Source of the DNA: an uncultured Rhodospirillaceae bacterium
Lineage (GTDB): Bacteria; Pseudomonadota; Alphaproteobacteria; Azospirillales; Azospirillaceae
Direction: 5' to 3'
DNA length: 64,000 bases
Assembly: GCA_937927415.1 (NCBI GenBank)
Contig: CALBDS010000059.1
Span: 62,001-126,000 of the forward strand
In this document: one piece after another, positions 9,630 through 17,895 of the stretch
How the letters are laid out: each line of letters opens with the position of its first letter
Position numbering within the stretch: the first letter of the stretch is position 1
Made by a program: the position numbers and the translations under genes
Notes under the pieces: generated by a model
What the model saw: only the letters and a program-made list of their open reading frames with translations
Databases searched by the model: none
What the model was told of the DNA's origin: nothing

Positions 9630-10648
9630 TTCAGCATTCCTTTCTGCCAGGCGAGCAGGCGGTCACGCACCCGGAACAGCAGGGTGACGAGGCCCGAGCA
9701 CACCAGCGCCATCACCAGCAGCGCGGCGTACATGTTGCCGTAGGCGGCCCACCCCTGCGCCCATTGCAGGTACCAGCCGATGCCCGACTTCACCCCCAGC
9801 ATCTCCGCCACCACCAGCACGGCAAAGGCGGAACCCAGCCCCATGAACAGGCCGACGAAGACGTGCGGCATGGCGGCGGGGACCGCCACCTTCAGCACCA
9901 GAAAGCGGGGGGAGGCGCCCAGCGTGCGGGCGATGTCGTAATAGGCGCTGTTGACGCTGGCGACCCCCGACCAGGTGAGGATGGTCGCCGGCACCCCGGC
10001 GGCCAGCGCGATCAGGAACACGCTGGCGCTCCAACTGGAGGGGAAGGCGAAGAAGGCGATGGGCAGCCACGCGGTGGCCGGCAGCGGCCCGATCAGCCGC
10101 AGCACCGGATGCACCCAGTACCCCACCGTCCGCGACCAGCCGATGGCCACCCCGGTGACGATGCCGATGGCCGAGCCGATGGCATAGCCGCTGACCAGCA
10201 GCCCCAGCGACGCCGCCAGACAGTCCAGCAGCCGCGGCCAGTCGTCGAGATAGACCTCCAGCAGCGCCTGCGGCGGGGCGAAGAACGGGCGGGGCAGGAT
10301 GCCCAGCTTGGCGGTCAGGATCTGCCACGCCGTCAGCCCCGCGGCCAGAACCACCAGCCAGGGGATGGAATCGTTCAGCCGGTCCAGCGCCGTGCCCGGC
10401 CGCCCCCCGCCCGGACGCAGCAGCGCCAGCAGCGGGACCGCCAGCAGCAGCAGCCCGCCGACGGCGGCCAGCAGGCTGGCGAAGGCGCCGGTGCGTTCCC
10501 AATCGTCCAGATCGGGCCACAGGGTGGTGACGGCGGCGGCGGCGAACCACAAAGAAGCGGCGGTGGTGAATCGCAGCCACACCCGCAGCGGCGGCAAGGC
10601 TCCGCCCTCGGCCGCCGGCAGGACGGCGGCCGCGTCGTTGACGCTCAT
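9623..10648 (-). CDS. ABC transporter permease, SsuC/TauC type
   Basis: A 341-residue inner-membrane permease. It is longer than usual (SsuC is about 260) because of an N-terminal extension with two extra hydrophobic segments (about residues 25-75) before the conserved core. The core shows FFAPPQALLEV at its start and the EAA-like loop DIARTLGASPRFLVLKVAVP that contacts the ATPase. At least six membrane segments are visible in the core. I use the ATG giving MSVNDAAAVLP. It forms a pair with the overlapping ATPase gene. No binding protein is adjacent; the two candidates are downstream on the same strand. Confidence 0.9.
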
Positions 10649-10688
10649 GATGTCGGTCTCCTGTGTTGCGGCGGGGACGGCCGCGGCG

Positions 10689-11291
10689 TCAGAGGATGGT
10701 GACGGCCTCGGCCACATCCAGGCGGGGGGCGCGCGGCCGGGCGGGCGGGCCGTCGGCATGGCCGAGCGCCACCAGCAGGTTGGAGCGCAGCCGCCCGTCG
10801 GGGAAGAACTCCGCATCCACCGCCGCGTTGTCGAAGCCCGACATCGGCCCGGCATCCAGCCCCAGCAGCCGGGCGGCCAGGATCAGATATCCGGCTTCCA
10901 GCGTGCCGCTGCGCAGGGCCGTGGCCTCGGCCAGGGCCGGGTTGTCGGCGAACAGCGGCGACGGGTCGTAATGGGGGCTGAGCTTGGGCAGATGCTCGAA
11001 GAAGCGGGTGTCGTGGGCGACGATGGCGATGGCGCCGGCCTTCAGCTTGGGCAGGTTCCCGCTTTTCAGCGTCGGGCGCAGCCGCTCCTTGGCGTCGGCG
11101 CTGGTCAGGAAGACGAAGCGCGCCGGGCTGGCGTTGAAGGCGGTGGGGGCCAGCCGCACCAGTTCGAAAAGCCGGTGCAGGGTTTCCACCGGCACCGGGC
11201 GGTCGGTCCACGCCTGGGGCGTGCGGGCGGTCAGGAACAGCCGGTCGAGGATGGGGGCCAGATCGTCGGGGGCGGGCAGGGTGTCGGGCAT
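10689..11291 (-). CDS. nitroreductase-family protein, RutE/HadB-like
   Basis: A 200-residue FMN-dependent nitroreductase-fold protein. It shows the family layout FLTARTPQAWTDRPV, the FMN-contact region RLAPTAFNASPARF and the C-terminal LLVALGHADG. The closest named relative is RutE, the malonic semialdehyde reductase branch (about 196 residues). Those enzymes use NAD(P)H to reduce small aldehydes such as malonic semialdehyde to 3-hydroxypropionate. Lying between the CoA ligase (19 bp) and the ABC permease (40 bp), it could instead supply reduced flavin to the cluster's monooxygenase; that is only a suggestion. The start is the ATG giving MPDTLPAP. Confidence 0.85.
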   Translation of the reverse strand: MPDTLPAPDDLAPILDRLFLTARTPQAWTDRPVPVETLHRLFELVRLAPTAFNASPARFVFLTSADAKERLRPTLKSGNLPKLKAGAIAIVAHDTRFFEHLPKLSPHYDPSPLFADNPALAEATALRSGTLEAGYLILAARLLGLDAGPMSGFDNAAVDAEFFPDGRLRSNLLVALGHADGPPARPRAPRLDVAEAVTIL

Positions 11292-11310
11292 GGCGGCAAA
11301 CTCCGATTTT

Positions 11311-12654
11311 TCAAGACCAGACGTGGGAACGGCGGTCTTCGATGCGTTTGGCCTTGTGGACGGCGCGCGGCAGGGTGTCGGGGGGCAGCAGCGACACGTC
11401 GGCACCGACGCCGGTCGCGGCCTTCAGATGGCGGCGGAGATGGTCGCGCAGGTCGGCTGGGTCGCCGTTGAAGCCGTGGATGTGCTCCACCTCCACCGTC
11501 AGCCGGTCGAGATGCTCCACCCGGTCCACCACCAGCCGGTATTCGCCGGTCAGCGCCGGTTCCTGGCGCACCACCGCTTCCACGTCGCCGGGGAACAGGT
11601 TGACGCCCTTGATGATGAGCATGTCGTCCAGCCGCCCGTGCACCCCCTTCAGCCGCAGGGAGGTGCGGCCGCACCGGCACGGTTCGGTGGTCACCGACAC
11701 CACGTCGCCGGTGCGGAAACGGATCAGCGGACGGGCGCGCTTGCGCAGGGTGGTCAGCACCATCTCGCCGCGTTCGCCCTCCGGCACCGGCTCGCCGGTT
11801 TCGGGGTCGAGCACCTCGACCAGGATGTGATCCTCGGCCCAGTGCAGCCCATCCTTTTCTGCGCACATGCCGGCGCAGGATCCGAAGATGTCCGACAGGC
11901 CGTAGTAATCATAGATGTCGGCCCCCCACAGAGCCTCGATCCGCGCGCGGGTTTCGGGAATGGAGCCGCCCGGCTCGCCGGCCACGAACAGGCGGCGCAC
12001 CGCCAGATCCCTTTTCGGGTCGATGCCGGCGCGCACGGCGGTTTCGCCCAGGTGCCACGCATAGGACGGGGTGGTCCACAAGGCGGTGACCTGAAACTGC
12101 TGAAGCACCGCCAAAAGCCGTTCCGACGGCAGCGTGCCGGCGTGGATGCTGAGCGCCCCCAGCTTCTGCGCCCCCAGGACGCAGGGGCCGCCCACAAACA
12201 GCGAGAAATTCAGCGCATGAGCGTAACGGTCGGTCGGACGCAGGCCGCTGGACCAGAATTGCCGCGCCTCGTAATCGATCCATTCGTCGAAATCGCCGGC
12301 GGTGAAGGGCGATGCGGTGGGCACCCCGGTCGAACCGCTGGACGCGGAGATATAAACGATGTCCCGCTCCGGCACCGCCACCAGATCGCCGAACGGCGGC
12401 ACCGCCAGTTGGCGTTCGCGGATGGTGGCCTTGTTCAGGAAGGGAAAGCGGCGCAGGTCGTCCAGCGTGCGCAGGTCATCGGGATGAACCCCGTGGGCGT
12501 CGAAGGTCGTGCGGTAATAGGGGGAACCCGTGTAGGCATGGTGCAGGTGCGCTTTCAGCAAATCCACCTGCAGCCGGCGCCAATCCGCCCGGCTCTGGGT
12601 TTCCAGAGCGGGCTGCCAATAGGCGTTGTCGTCCCGAACCGTCACGATTCCCAT
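11311..12654 (-). CDS. AMP-dependent CoA ligase, phenylacetate-CoA ligase (PaaK)-like
   Basis: A 447-residue ANL-superfamily enzyme of the PaaK type. Adenylate-forming motifs are seen: SASSGSTGVPTASPFT (P-loop, about residues 103-118), YDYYGLSD, and the C-terminal GRLDDMLIIKGVNLFP. It also has the Cys-rich CRCGRT segment typical of PaaK. It would activate a carboxylic acid to its CoA thioester with ATP. As the promoter-proximal gene of the minus-strand cluster it points to a carboxylate-bearing substrate or intermediate, for example an aryl or sulfinyl acid. The actual acid is unknown. The start is an ATG preceded by the AT-rich 12655-12932 region. Confidence 0.88.
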   Translation of the reverse strand: MGIVTVRDDNAYWQPALETQSRADWRRLQVDLLKAHLHHAYTGSPYYRTTFDAHGVHPDDLRTLDDLRRFPFLNKATIRERQLAVPPFGDLVAVPERDIVYISASSGSTGVPTASPFTAGDFDEWIDYEARQFWSSGLRPTDRYAHALNFSLFVGGPCVLGAQKLGALSIHAGTLPSERLLAVLQQFQVTALWTTPSYAWHLGETAVRAGIDPKRDLAVRRLFVAGEPGGSIPETRARIEALWGADIYDYYGLSDIFGSCAGMCAEKDGLHWAEDHILVEVLDPETGEPVPEGERGEMVLTTLRKRARPLIRFRTGDVVSVTTEPCRCGRTSLRLKGVHGRLDDMLIIKGVNLFPGDVEAVVRQEPALTGEYRLVVDRVEHLDRLTVEVEHIHGFNGDPADLRDHLRRHLKAATGVGADVSLLPPDTLPRAVHKAKRIEDRRSHVWS

Positions 12655-12721
12655 TCCTTTCCTGATCGGCAGTGCCGTGCTGTGGTTTAATCAACAGCAC
12701 GGGCGCGTCATTTACTCTGTA

Positions 12722-12735
12722 TTTCCTATAGGAAA
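12722..12735. promoter_or_regulatory. perfect 14-bp palindrome in divergent promoter region
   Basis: The sequence TTTCCTATAGGAAA is a perfect palindrome 67 bp upstream of the CoA-ligase start. It lies in an AT-rich island between divergent genes. It may be an operator for a dimeric regulator such as the LysR protein at 5665. A looser TTCCC...GGGAAA arrangement occurs before the sulfonate-binding protein gene around 5588-5610. Function is inferred from position only. Confidence 0.45.
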
Positions 12736-12832
12736 ATAGGTTTTATCCCCCGCGTCAAGCCCCGCCTGCGTCTTTTTGCGCATTGCCGGTGGATAAGGTC
12801 AAAAAATAGCTTTTTAATTTTGTAGAATTTAT

Positions 12833-12867
12833 ATATCAACATGTATAAAAGTGAATTATGTTGATAT
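12833..12867. promoter_or_regulatory. 10-bp inverted repeat, candidate operator of the XRE-cupin regulator
   Basis: Arms ATATCAACAT (12833-12842) and ATGTTGATAT (12858-12867) are exact reverse complements separated by 15 bp. The centre-to-centre distance of the arms is about 25 bp, which suits a dimer bound on one face of the helix. It lies 65 bp upstream of the XRE-cupin ATG and 178 bp upstream of the divergent ligase ATG, so one protein bound here could control both. Autoregulation is a common pattern for this regulator class. Confidence 0.5.
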
Positions 12868-12932
12868 GTCTGGCGATCCAATGTTCAATTGCCGGCTGAG
12901 ACGCTGAACGACCCGATCAGGAGCCATGCGCC

Positions 12933-13562
12933 ATGACCTCCGCCGACACCCGCCCGACTCTCCGCACCCAGCCGGATTCACCGGCCGGTCCCGATACGGA
13001 TGGCATCGACACGCTGGTTACGGTGATTGCCGAGAATGTGCGCACCTTCCGCCTGCGTCAGGGGCTGTCGGTGGACCGGCTGGCCCAGATGTCGGGCAAC
13101 AGCCGCTCCGTGCTGGCAGCCATCGAGGCGGGCGGCAGCCGCCCCGACATCGGAACCCTGTGGACGGTGGCGAAGGCGCTGGACGTGCCCTTTTCCAGCC
13201 TGCTGAGTTCCGGGTCCGATGGCGGAACCACAGTGATCCGGCGGGCGGAACAGCGCCCGCTGGCGTCCCGCGACGGGCGCTTCACGTCACGCGCGCTGTT
13301 TCCCCTGACCGGCGAACGGCAGGTGGAATTCTATGAACTGCGCCTGGCCCCCGGCACCGACGAGCAGGCGGGCGGCCACCCGCCCGGCACCATGGAAAAC
13401 ATCCTGGTGGGGCGCGGCAGCGTGGTGATCGTCACCGGAACCGGGGAACACTGGCTGGAGGAGGGCGACGCCATCCTGTTCGAAGCCGATGTTCCCCACG
13501 CCTACCGCAACGCTGGTGACGGCGATGCGGTGCTGTATCTGGTGATGTCCTACATCCTGTGA
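12933..13562 (+). CDS. XRE-family regulator with C-terminal cupin domain, SutR-like
   Basis: A 209-residue protein with an N-terminal helix-turn-helix (about residues 30-90, including GLSVDRLAQMSGNSRSVLAA) and a C-terminal cupin (about 125-209, including GHPPGTMEN, WLEEGDAILF and DVPHAYRN). This two-domain layout is that of SutR/YdcN, which in E. coli regulates sulfur-use genes. It is divergent from the large sulfur cluster, which fits that role. The cupin probably senses a small ligand. A GAGCC-type ribosome binding site precedes the ATG. Its last 13 bp overlap the 3' end of the convergent gene at 13550. Confidence 0.9.
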   Translation: MTSADTRPTLRTQPDSPAGPDTDGIDTLVTVIAENVRTFRLRQGLSVDRLAQMSGNSRSVLAAIEAGGSRPDIGTLWTVAKALDVPFSSLLSSGSDGGTTVIRRAEQRPLASRDGRFTSRALFPLTGERQVEFYELRLAPGTDEQAGGHPPGTMENILVGRGSVVIVTGTGEHWLEEGDAILFEADVPHAYRNAGDGDAVLYLVMSYIL

Positions 13563-15091
13563 TGCGTGACGGTGCCGCGGGCCTCGGCCGGCGGCATCAC
13601 ACCGGCGGCGGTGCTGTCCAGCAGGGCGAGGATGCGGGCGGCGGCCTGGGCGCATTGCCCCCGCAACTCCGGCACCGCGGTCATTTCCCAGAACGGTGCC
13701 TTCGACACCGGCCCCAGCGCCAGCAGGTGGGGCAGAACCTCCCCATCGGCGTTGATGACAGCACCGGTTTCGGTCACGTCCAGCCCCAGATGCAGGTCGT
13801 CGGGGCGGGCCAGACCGCGTTCCAGCAGCGACCGCACCAGCGGGTGGCGGATGCGGGCGTAATCGCAATTGGTGCCGGTGGCGTTGACCAGCACGGCGGC
13901 GTGCAGCCGGTGCACCCCCGCTCCGCCACGAGCGGCGAAGGTCAGGTCAAGCCCATCACCGGCCACCGCCGCATCGGACAGCCGCCCGGCCAGGATGGTC
14001 AGTTGGCCCGAGGCGCGGGCGGCGTCGATGCGGTCGGCCACCTCCGGCGCCATGCGGTGGCGGTGCACCTCCCAGAACGGGCGGGCGTGGCGCAGGAAGC
14101 GACGCCGCTCCTCCATGGGCAGATAGGCCCAGATGCGGTGATGATGGGGGCGCAGGGCATCGAAGGCCGAGCGCCAGTCGTACCCGGCCTGCGCCGCCCG
14201 GCGGGCGTCGGCCTTCAGCGCGATCAGCACGTCCAGAACCGTGCGCGGCATCACATCCGGGTGCAGGAACGAGGTGTAGGGCCGGGTTTCCTGATGCCGG
14301 TGAGGCAGCAGGCCGCGGCGCGACACGGCGGTGATCGGCCCGCGGTGCCCCTGGTCCAGCAGCGACAGCACCGTATCCACCATGGTCAGGCCGGCGCCGA
14401 GAATCGCCACCGGGGCATCGGTGGCGATGCGGGCGATGGCCGCGGTGTCCCACGGGTCGCCGATGAAATGGGGGGAGGCGAACGCGGCCGCGGCCCCGGC
14501 GCCGTTCAGTGCCGGTGCCGACGGCGGGAAATGGCCGATGCACAGGGCCACCGTATCGGCGGTGAAGGCCCGCCCGTCGCCCAGCCGTACCTGCCACCCG
14601 GCATCGCGCACGGATGGTTGCGTCCGGCTCACGGCACTCAGGTCCACCACCTCCCCCCGGATCAGGTTCAGGCGGGCGTGGGGTGGGGCGTGCGCCTGCG
14701 CCTCGTCCAGCACATCACGGACATAGGCGCCGTACAGCCCGCGCGACACGAAGGCATGACCGCTGGGCGGGATCACGCCGCCGTCGTCCCGGCTCCACAG
14801 CCAGCGCAGGAAGTGGCGCGGGTCGTCGGGATAGGCGCTCATGTTGTAGGCGCGCACGTTGAGAAGGTGCGTGCTGTTGCCGGTGGAATAAGCAAGGCCG
14901 GCACCTGGGGGGTGGCCGGCCTCGATCAGATGAACCACCAGCGGGGTGGGGGCCGTTCGCAACAGATGCGCCGCCAGCAGGCTGCCGGTGAAGCCGGCGC
15001 CGATGATGGCGACGGTCCGTTCGGGCAGGGCCGGGGCGGCCGCAGACACGGTTGCAGAGGATGACGGCGGGGGAGGGGGCGTTGCAGGCAT
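13550..15091 (-). CDS. FAD/NAD(P)-binding protein (COG4529-type)
   Basis: A 513-residue flavoprotein-like protein. Residues about 25-40 form an FAD-binding Rossmann motif (VAIIGAGFTGSLLAAHLL), and a second dinucleotide motif (VAILGAGLTMVDTVLSLL) lies near residue 210. The STHLLNVRAYNMSAYPDDP segment is characteristic of the COG4529 family, related to hydroxyacylglutathione- and HcaD-like oxidoreductases. Its reaction is unknown. I start at the ATG giving MPATPPPPP; the frame is open further upstream but through AT-rich promoter-like DNA. The 3' end overlaps the XRE-cupin gene by 13 bp. Its position next to O-acetylhomoserine sulfhydrylase suggests a redox role in sulfur metabolism. Confidence 0.82.
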   Translation of the reverse strand: MPATPPPPPSSSATVSAAAPALPERTVAIIGAGFTGSLLAAHLLRTAPTPLVVHLIEAGHPPGAGLAYSTGNSTHLLNVRAYNMSAYPDDPRHFLRWLWSRDDGGVIPPSGHAFVSRGLYGAYVRDVLDEAQAHAPPHARLNLIRGEVVDLSAVSRTQPSVRDAGWQVRLGDGRAFTADTVALCIGHFPPSAPALNGAGAAAAFASPHFIGDPWDTAAIARIATDAPVAILGAGLTMVDTVLSLLDQGHRGPITAVSRRGLLPHRHQETRPYTSFLHPDVMPRTVLDVLIALKADARRAAQAGYDWRSAFDALRPHHHRIWAYLPMEERRRFLRHARPFWEVHRHRMAPEVADRIDAARASGQLTILAGRLSDAAVAGDGLDLTFAARGGAGVHRLHAAVLVNATGTNCDYARIRHPLVRSLLERGLARPDDLHLGLDVTETGAVINADGEVLPHLLALGPVSKAPFWEMTAVPELRGQCAQAAARILALLDSTAAGVMPPAEARGTVTHHRM

Positions 15092-15299
15092 CGGTATCCG
15101 TCCTTCCGCGATGGTCCGGGCCGTCCCACCACGGCCTCCATCCCCGCCGGCCGGGACGGCGCGTCGGGGGTGTTTGCGCGGGCGTGGGATTGTGCCGGTC
15201 CGCTTTTTCGATACCTGCTTATCATATGGGGGCTTTCGGACGCCACTGGCCGAACGTCGAATTCTATGACTAAAGTAGGCAAAAAGCTTATTTTCACAT

Positions 15300-15327
15300 G
15301 AAATCACGCTTGATGCTGCGTGATTTC
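15300..15327 (-). terminator. hairpin terminator of the metY-like operon
   Basis: Exact 10-bp arms GAAATCACGC and GCGTGATTTC flank an 8-nt loop. On the minus strand the hairpin is followed by a T-rich run (AAGCTTTTTG, 15280s). It lies 83 bp beyond the sulfhydrylase stop and is most simply an intrinsic terminator. The rest of 15092-15409 holds an AT-rich stretch that probably carries the promoter of the COG4529-type gene, and no gene. Confidence 0.6.
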
Positions 15328-15409
15328 CGGCGGACCTGATCGTGGAAAAGGTTGATTGTCTCGAAAATCTCCGGTAGCCGGGGGGAGCCGGCCACCGGAG
15401 CCGCGGGTG

Positions 15410-16720
15410 TTACACGGCGCTGAGGGCGTTGGACAGGTCGGCGATGATGTCGTCGGGGTGTTCGATCCCCACCGACAGGCGCACATAGCCGGGGGTGACG
15501 CCGGTCGCAAGCTGGTCCTCGCCCGACAACTGCGAATGGGTGGTGGTTGCGGGATGGATGGCGAGGCTGCGGGCGTCGCCAATGTTGGCGACGTGGTAGA
15601 ACAGCTTCAGCCCGTCGATGAAGGTGCGCCCGGCCTCCGCCCCGCCCTTCAGCTCGAACCCGACCAGGGCGCCGTAGCCGCCCTTCAGCACCGCGTCGGC
15701 GCGGCGGCGGTTCTCGCCGTCCTGCAGGCCGGGGTAGATCACCCGTTCGACCTTGGGGTGGGCGGACAGGAAGGCGGCGACCCGGGCGGCGTTCTCCGTG
15801 TGCTGGCGGATGCGCAGCGGCAGGGTTTCCAGCCCCTGCAGGATCAGGAAAGCGTTGAACGGCGAAATCGCAGCACCGACGTCGCGCAGCAGCTTCACCC
15901 GCGCCCGCACGATGTAGGCGATGGGGCCGAGCGGCTTGGTGACCTCGGTCCACACCGCACCGTGATAGCTCTCGTCCGGCTGGGTCAGCAGGGGGAAACG
16001 GTCGGCGTGTTCATCCCACGGGAAAGTGCCGCCGTCGATGATGGCCCCGCCGATGGTGGTGCCGTGGCCCCCGATGTATTTGGTCGTGGAATAGACCACC
16101 ACGGCCGCGCCATGGTCCAGCGGGCGGGCCAGCAGCGGGGCGGCGGTGTTGTCCACGATCATCGGCACACCCAGCGAGCGGCCGATGTCCGCCACCTCGC
16201 GGATGGGAAAGACGTTCAGCTTGGGGTTGGGCAGGGTTTCGGCGTAATAGGCGCGGGTGCGGTCGTCGGTGGCGCGGCGGAAATTCTCCGGATCGCTGGG
16301 ATCGACGAAGCGCACCTCGACGCCGAACTGCTTCAGCGTGCTGGCCAGCAGCGCCCAGGTGCCGCCGTACAGGTCGGTGGACGACACGATGTTGTCCCCC
16401 GCCTGCGCCAGATTCAGCAGGGCGAAGGTGGTGGCCGTCTGCCCCGACGACACCGCCAGCGCCGCCACCCCGCCTTCGATGGCGGCCAGCCGCTGTTCCA
16501 GTGCGTCCTGGGTCGGGTTGGTGACGCGGGTGTAGATGAAGCCGTTTTCCTCCAGCGCGAACAGGCGGCTGGCGTGGCCGGTGTCCTGGAACTGATACGA
16601 GGTGGTCTGATAGATCGGCACCGCCACCGCCCCGCTGACCGGATCGGCGCGGTAGGTGCCGCCGTGCAGGGCCAGGGTTTCGGGATGGGTGGAGGCGGGA
16701 CGGAACAGGTCGGCGGTCAT
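15410..16720 (-). CDS. metY: O-acetylhomoserine sulfhydrylase (aminocarboxypropyltransferase)
   Basis: A 436-residue PLP enzyme of the Cys/Met metabolism family, the usual length for O-acetylhomoserine sulfhydrylase. It shows ETLALHGGTYRADP, YTRVTNPTQDALEQRLAA, SSGQTATTFALLN and the PLP-lysine segment VVYSTTKYIGGHGTTIGG. The C-terminal THSQLSGEDQLATGVTPG and RLSVGIEHPDDI are typical. It would convert O-acetylhomoserine plus sulfide (or methanethiol) to homocysteine (or methionine) in the cytoplasm. It follows the 2OG-dioxygenase-like gene by 29 bp, so the two are probably one operon. This gives the sulfur released by nearby enzymes a route into methionine. Confidence 0.93.
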   Translation of the reverse strand: MTADLFRPASTHPETLALHGGTYRADPVSGAVAVPIYQTTSYQFQDTGHASRLFALEENGFIYTRVTNPTQDALEQRLAAIEGGVAALAVSSGQTATTFALLNLAQAGDNIVSSTDLYGGTWALLASTLKQFGVEVRFVDPSDPENFRRATDDRTRAYYAETLPNPKLNVFPIREVADIGRSLGVPMIVDNTAAPLLARPLDHGAAVVVYSTTKYIGGHGTTIGGAIIDGGTFPWDEHADRFPLLTQPDESYHGAVWTEVTKPLGPIAYIVRARVKLLRDVGAAISPFNAFLILQGLETLPLRIRQHTENAARVAAFLSAHPKVERVIYPGLQDGENRRRADAVLKGGYGALVGFELKGGAEAGRTFIDGLKLFYHVANIGDARSLAIHPATTTHSQLSGEDQLATGVTPGYVRLSVGIEHPDDIIADLSNALSAV

Positions 16721-16749
16721 GGAAGGAAGCTCCTGAGGAAACGGGTGTC

Positions 16750-17769
16750 TCAGACCGCTTGGGCCTGCAAAAGGTCGGCGTGGTGGCGCTGCGCCACATC
16801 GGGATGGGAGCGCAGGCGGCTTTTCAGGTTGTTCTCGCCCACGTCGTGGAAGAGGGGGTTGGACGGGTCGCGTTCCGGCCCGCGCGCCTCCGCCGCCAGA
16901 TGGGGCGGCAGGTCCAGCACCGGCACCCGAGACCCCAGCGGCGCGCCGAGGAAGAAGGCCACCGACAGCCGGTCGGCACCGGCCGGGGGAGTGACCACCT
17001 GATGCACGTCGGCGCGGAAATAGCCGTCGGTCGCCAGTTCCAGCAGTTCGCCCACATTGACCACGAAGGTGCCGGGCACCGGCGGGATGTCCAGCCAGCC
17101 GTCGGCGGTTTCCACCTGCAGCCCGCTGCGTTCGTGCTGGATCACCAGGGTCAACAGGCCGCTGTCCTTGTGCGGGCCGACCCCTTGTCCGGCATCGCCG
17201 CCGGTGGCCCGGCCCGGATAGCGGATCAGCTTGAGAAGCTGGGTGGGGGAATCGCCGTTCAGGCGGTCGAAGGTGTCTTCCGGTTGTTCCAGGGCCAAAG
17301 CCACCCCGCGCAGCAGCCGGGCCACCACGCCCGTCAACTCCTCCTGCAGCCTGAGCGCCACGGGGCGCAACTCCGGCAGAGTTTCCGGCCACTGGTTGGG
17401 GCCTTGCAGGCGGGTCCAGGCCGGGGTGTCCGGCCCCTGGGGCAGGGTGGGACGCTCGGCGCCAATGTCCACCTGTTCCCGCCAGTCGGCGGCGCCGCGG
17501 GTGCGCTCCCAGCCCACGCGGGTGTAACCGCGGAAGTGGGGGGAATTGACCATCTCAATCGCCAGCTTGTCGGCCTCGGGCAGATCGAAGAAGCGGCGGG
17601 AGGTGGTGAAGGCGCTGTCGATCAGATCCGGATCGACCCCATGGCCGGTGATGTAGAAACCGCCGTAGCCGCGGGCGGCGGCGCGCAGGGCCGACAGGAA
17701 CAGCGCCCGTTCGACGGCCGTCCCGTCCAGGGCACTCAGATCGAGAATGGGCAGGGTGGGGGAGGTCAT
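16750..17769 (-). CDS. isopenicillin-N-synthase-like non-haem Fe(II) dioxygenase
   Basis: A 339-residue member of the IPNS/2-oxoglutarate-Fe(II) oxygenase family. The iron facial triad is visible as His and Asp in GPHKDSGLLT and His in ADVHQVVTPP, followed by the Arg-x-Ser 2OG/substrate motif in DRLSVAFF. The N-terminal ITGHGVD segment is the usual DIOX_N signature. The substrate is unknown. Placed between an esterase and O-acetylhomoserine sulfhydrylase and near MetNIQ, it may hydroxylate or desulfurise an organosulfur compound, in the manner of TauD, though it belongs to the IPNS branch. The start is the ATG giving MTSPTLPIL. Confidence 0.87.
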   Translation of the reverse strand: MTSPTLPILDLSALDGTAVERALFLSALRAAARGYGGFYITGHGVDPDLIDSAFTTSRRFFDLPEADKLAIEMVNSPHFRGYTRVGWERTRGAADWREQVDIGAERPTLPQGPDTPAWTRLQGPNQWPETLPELRPVALRLQEELTGVVARLLRGVALALEQPEDTFDRLNGDSPTQLLKLIRYPGRATGGDAGQGVGPHKDSGLLTLVIQHERSGLQVETADGWLDIPPVPGTFVVNVGELLELATDGYFRADVHQVVTPPAGADRLSVAFFLGAPLGSRVPVLDLPPHLAAEARGPERDPSNPLFHDVGENNLKSRLRSHPDVAQRHHADLLQAQAV

Positions 17770-17822
17770 GCAGGCTCCGTTTCTTCTTCTTGAAAAGGGA
17801 GGGCCGGAGAGAGGGCGCACCC

Positions 17823-17857
17823 GTCCCGCCGGCGCCGATAAGGCGCCGTGCCGGGAC
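17823..17857 (-). terminator. terminator-like hairpin between esterase and dioxygenase genes
   Basis: An inner stem GGCGCC-GATAA-GGCGCC is extended by outer GTCCCG/CGGGAC pairing, giving one strong GC hairpin in the 126-bp gap. No T-run follows on the minus strand. It could attenuate read-through from the esterase gene or protect the 3' end. Confidence 0.4.
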
Positions 17858-17895
17858 CGATGGGTCGGAGGCGAAGGGAAGGGAAAAAGCGGAAA

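Noticed and set aside
13550..15307. Longer start for the COG4529-type protein, to 15307
   Set aside because: The extra 72 residues cross AT-rich promoter-like DNA and show no conserved pattern; the ATG at 15091 gives a normal N-terminus before the FAD motif.
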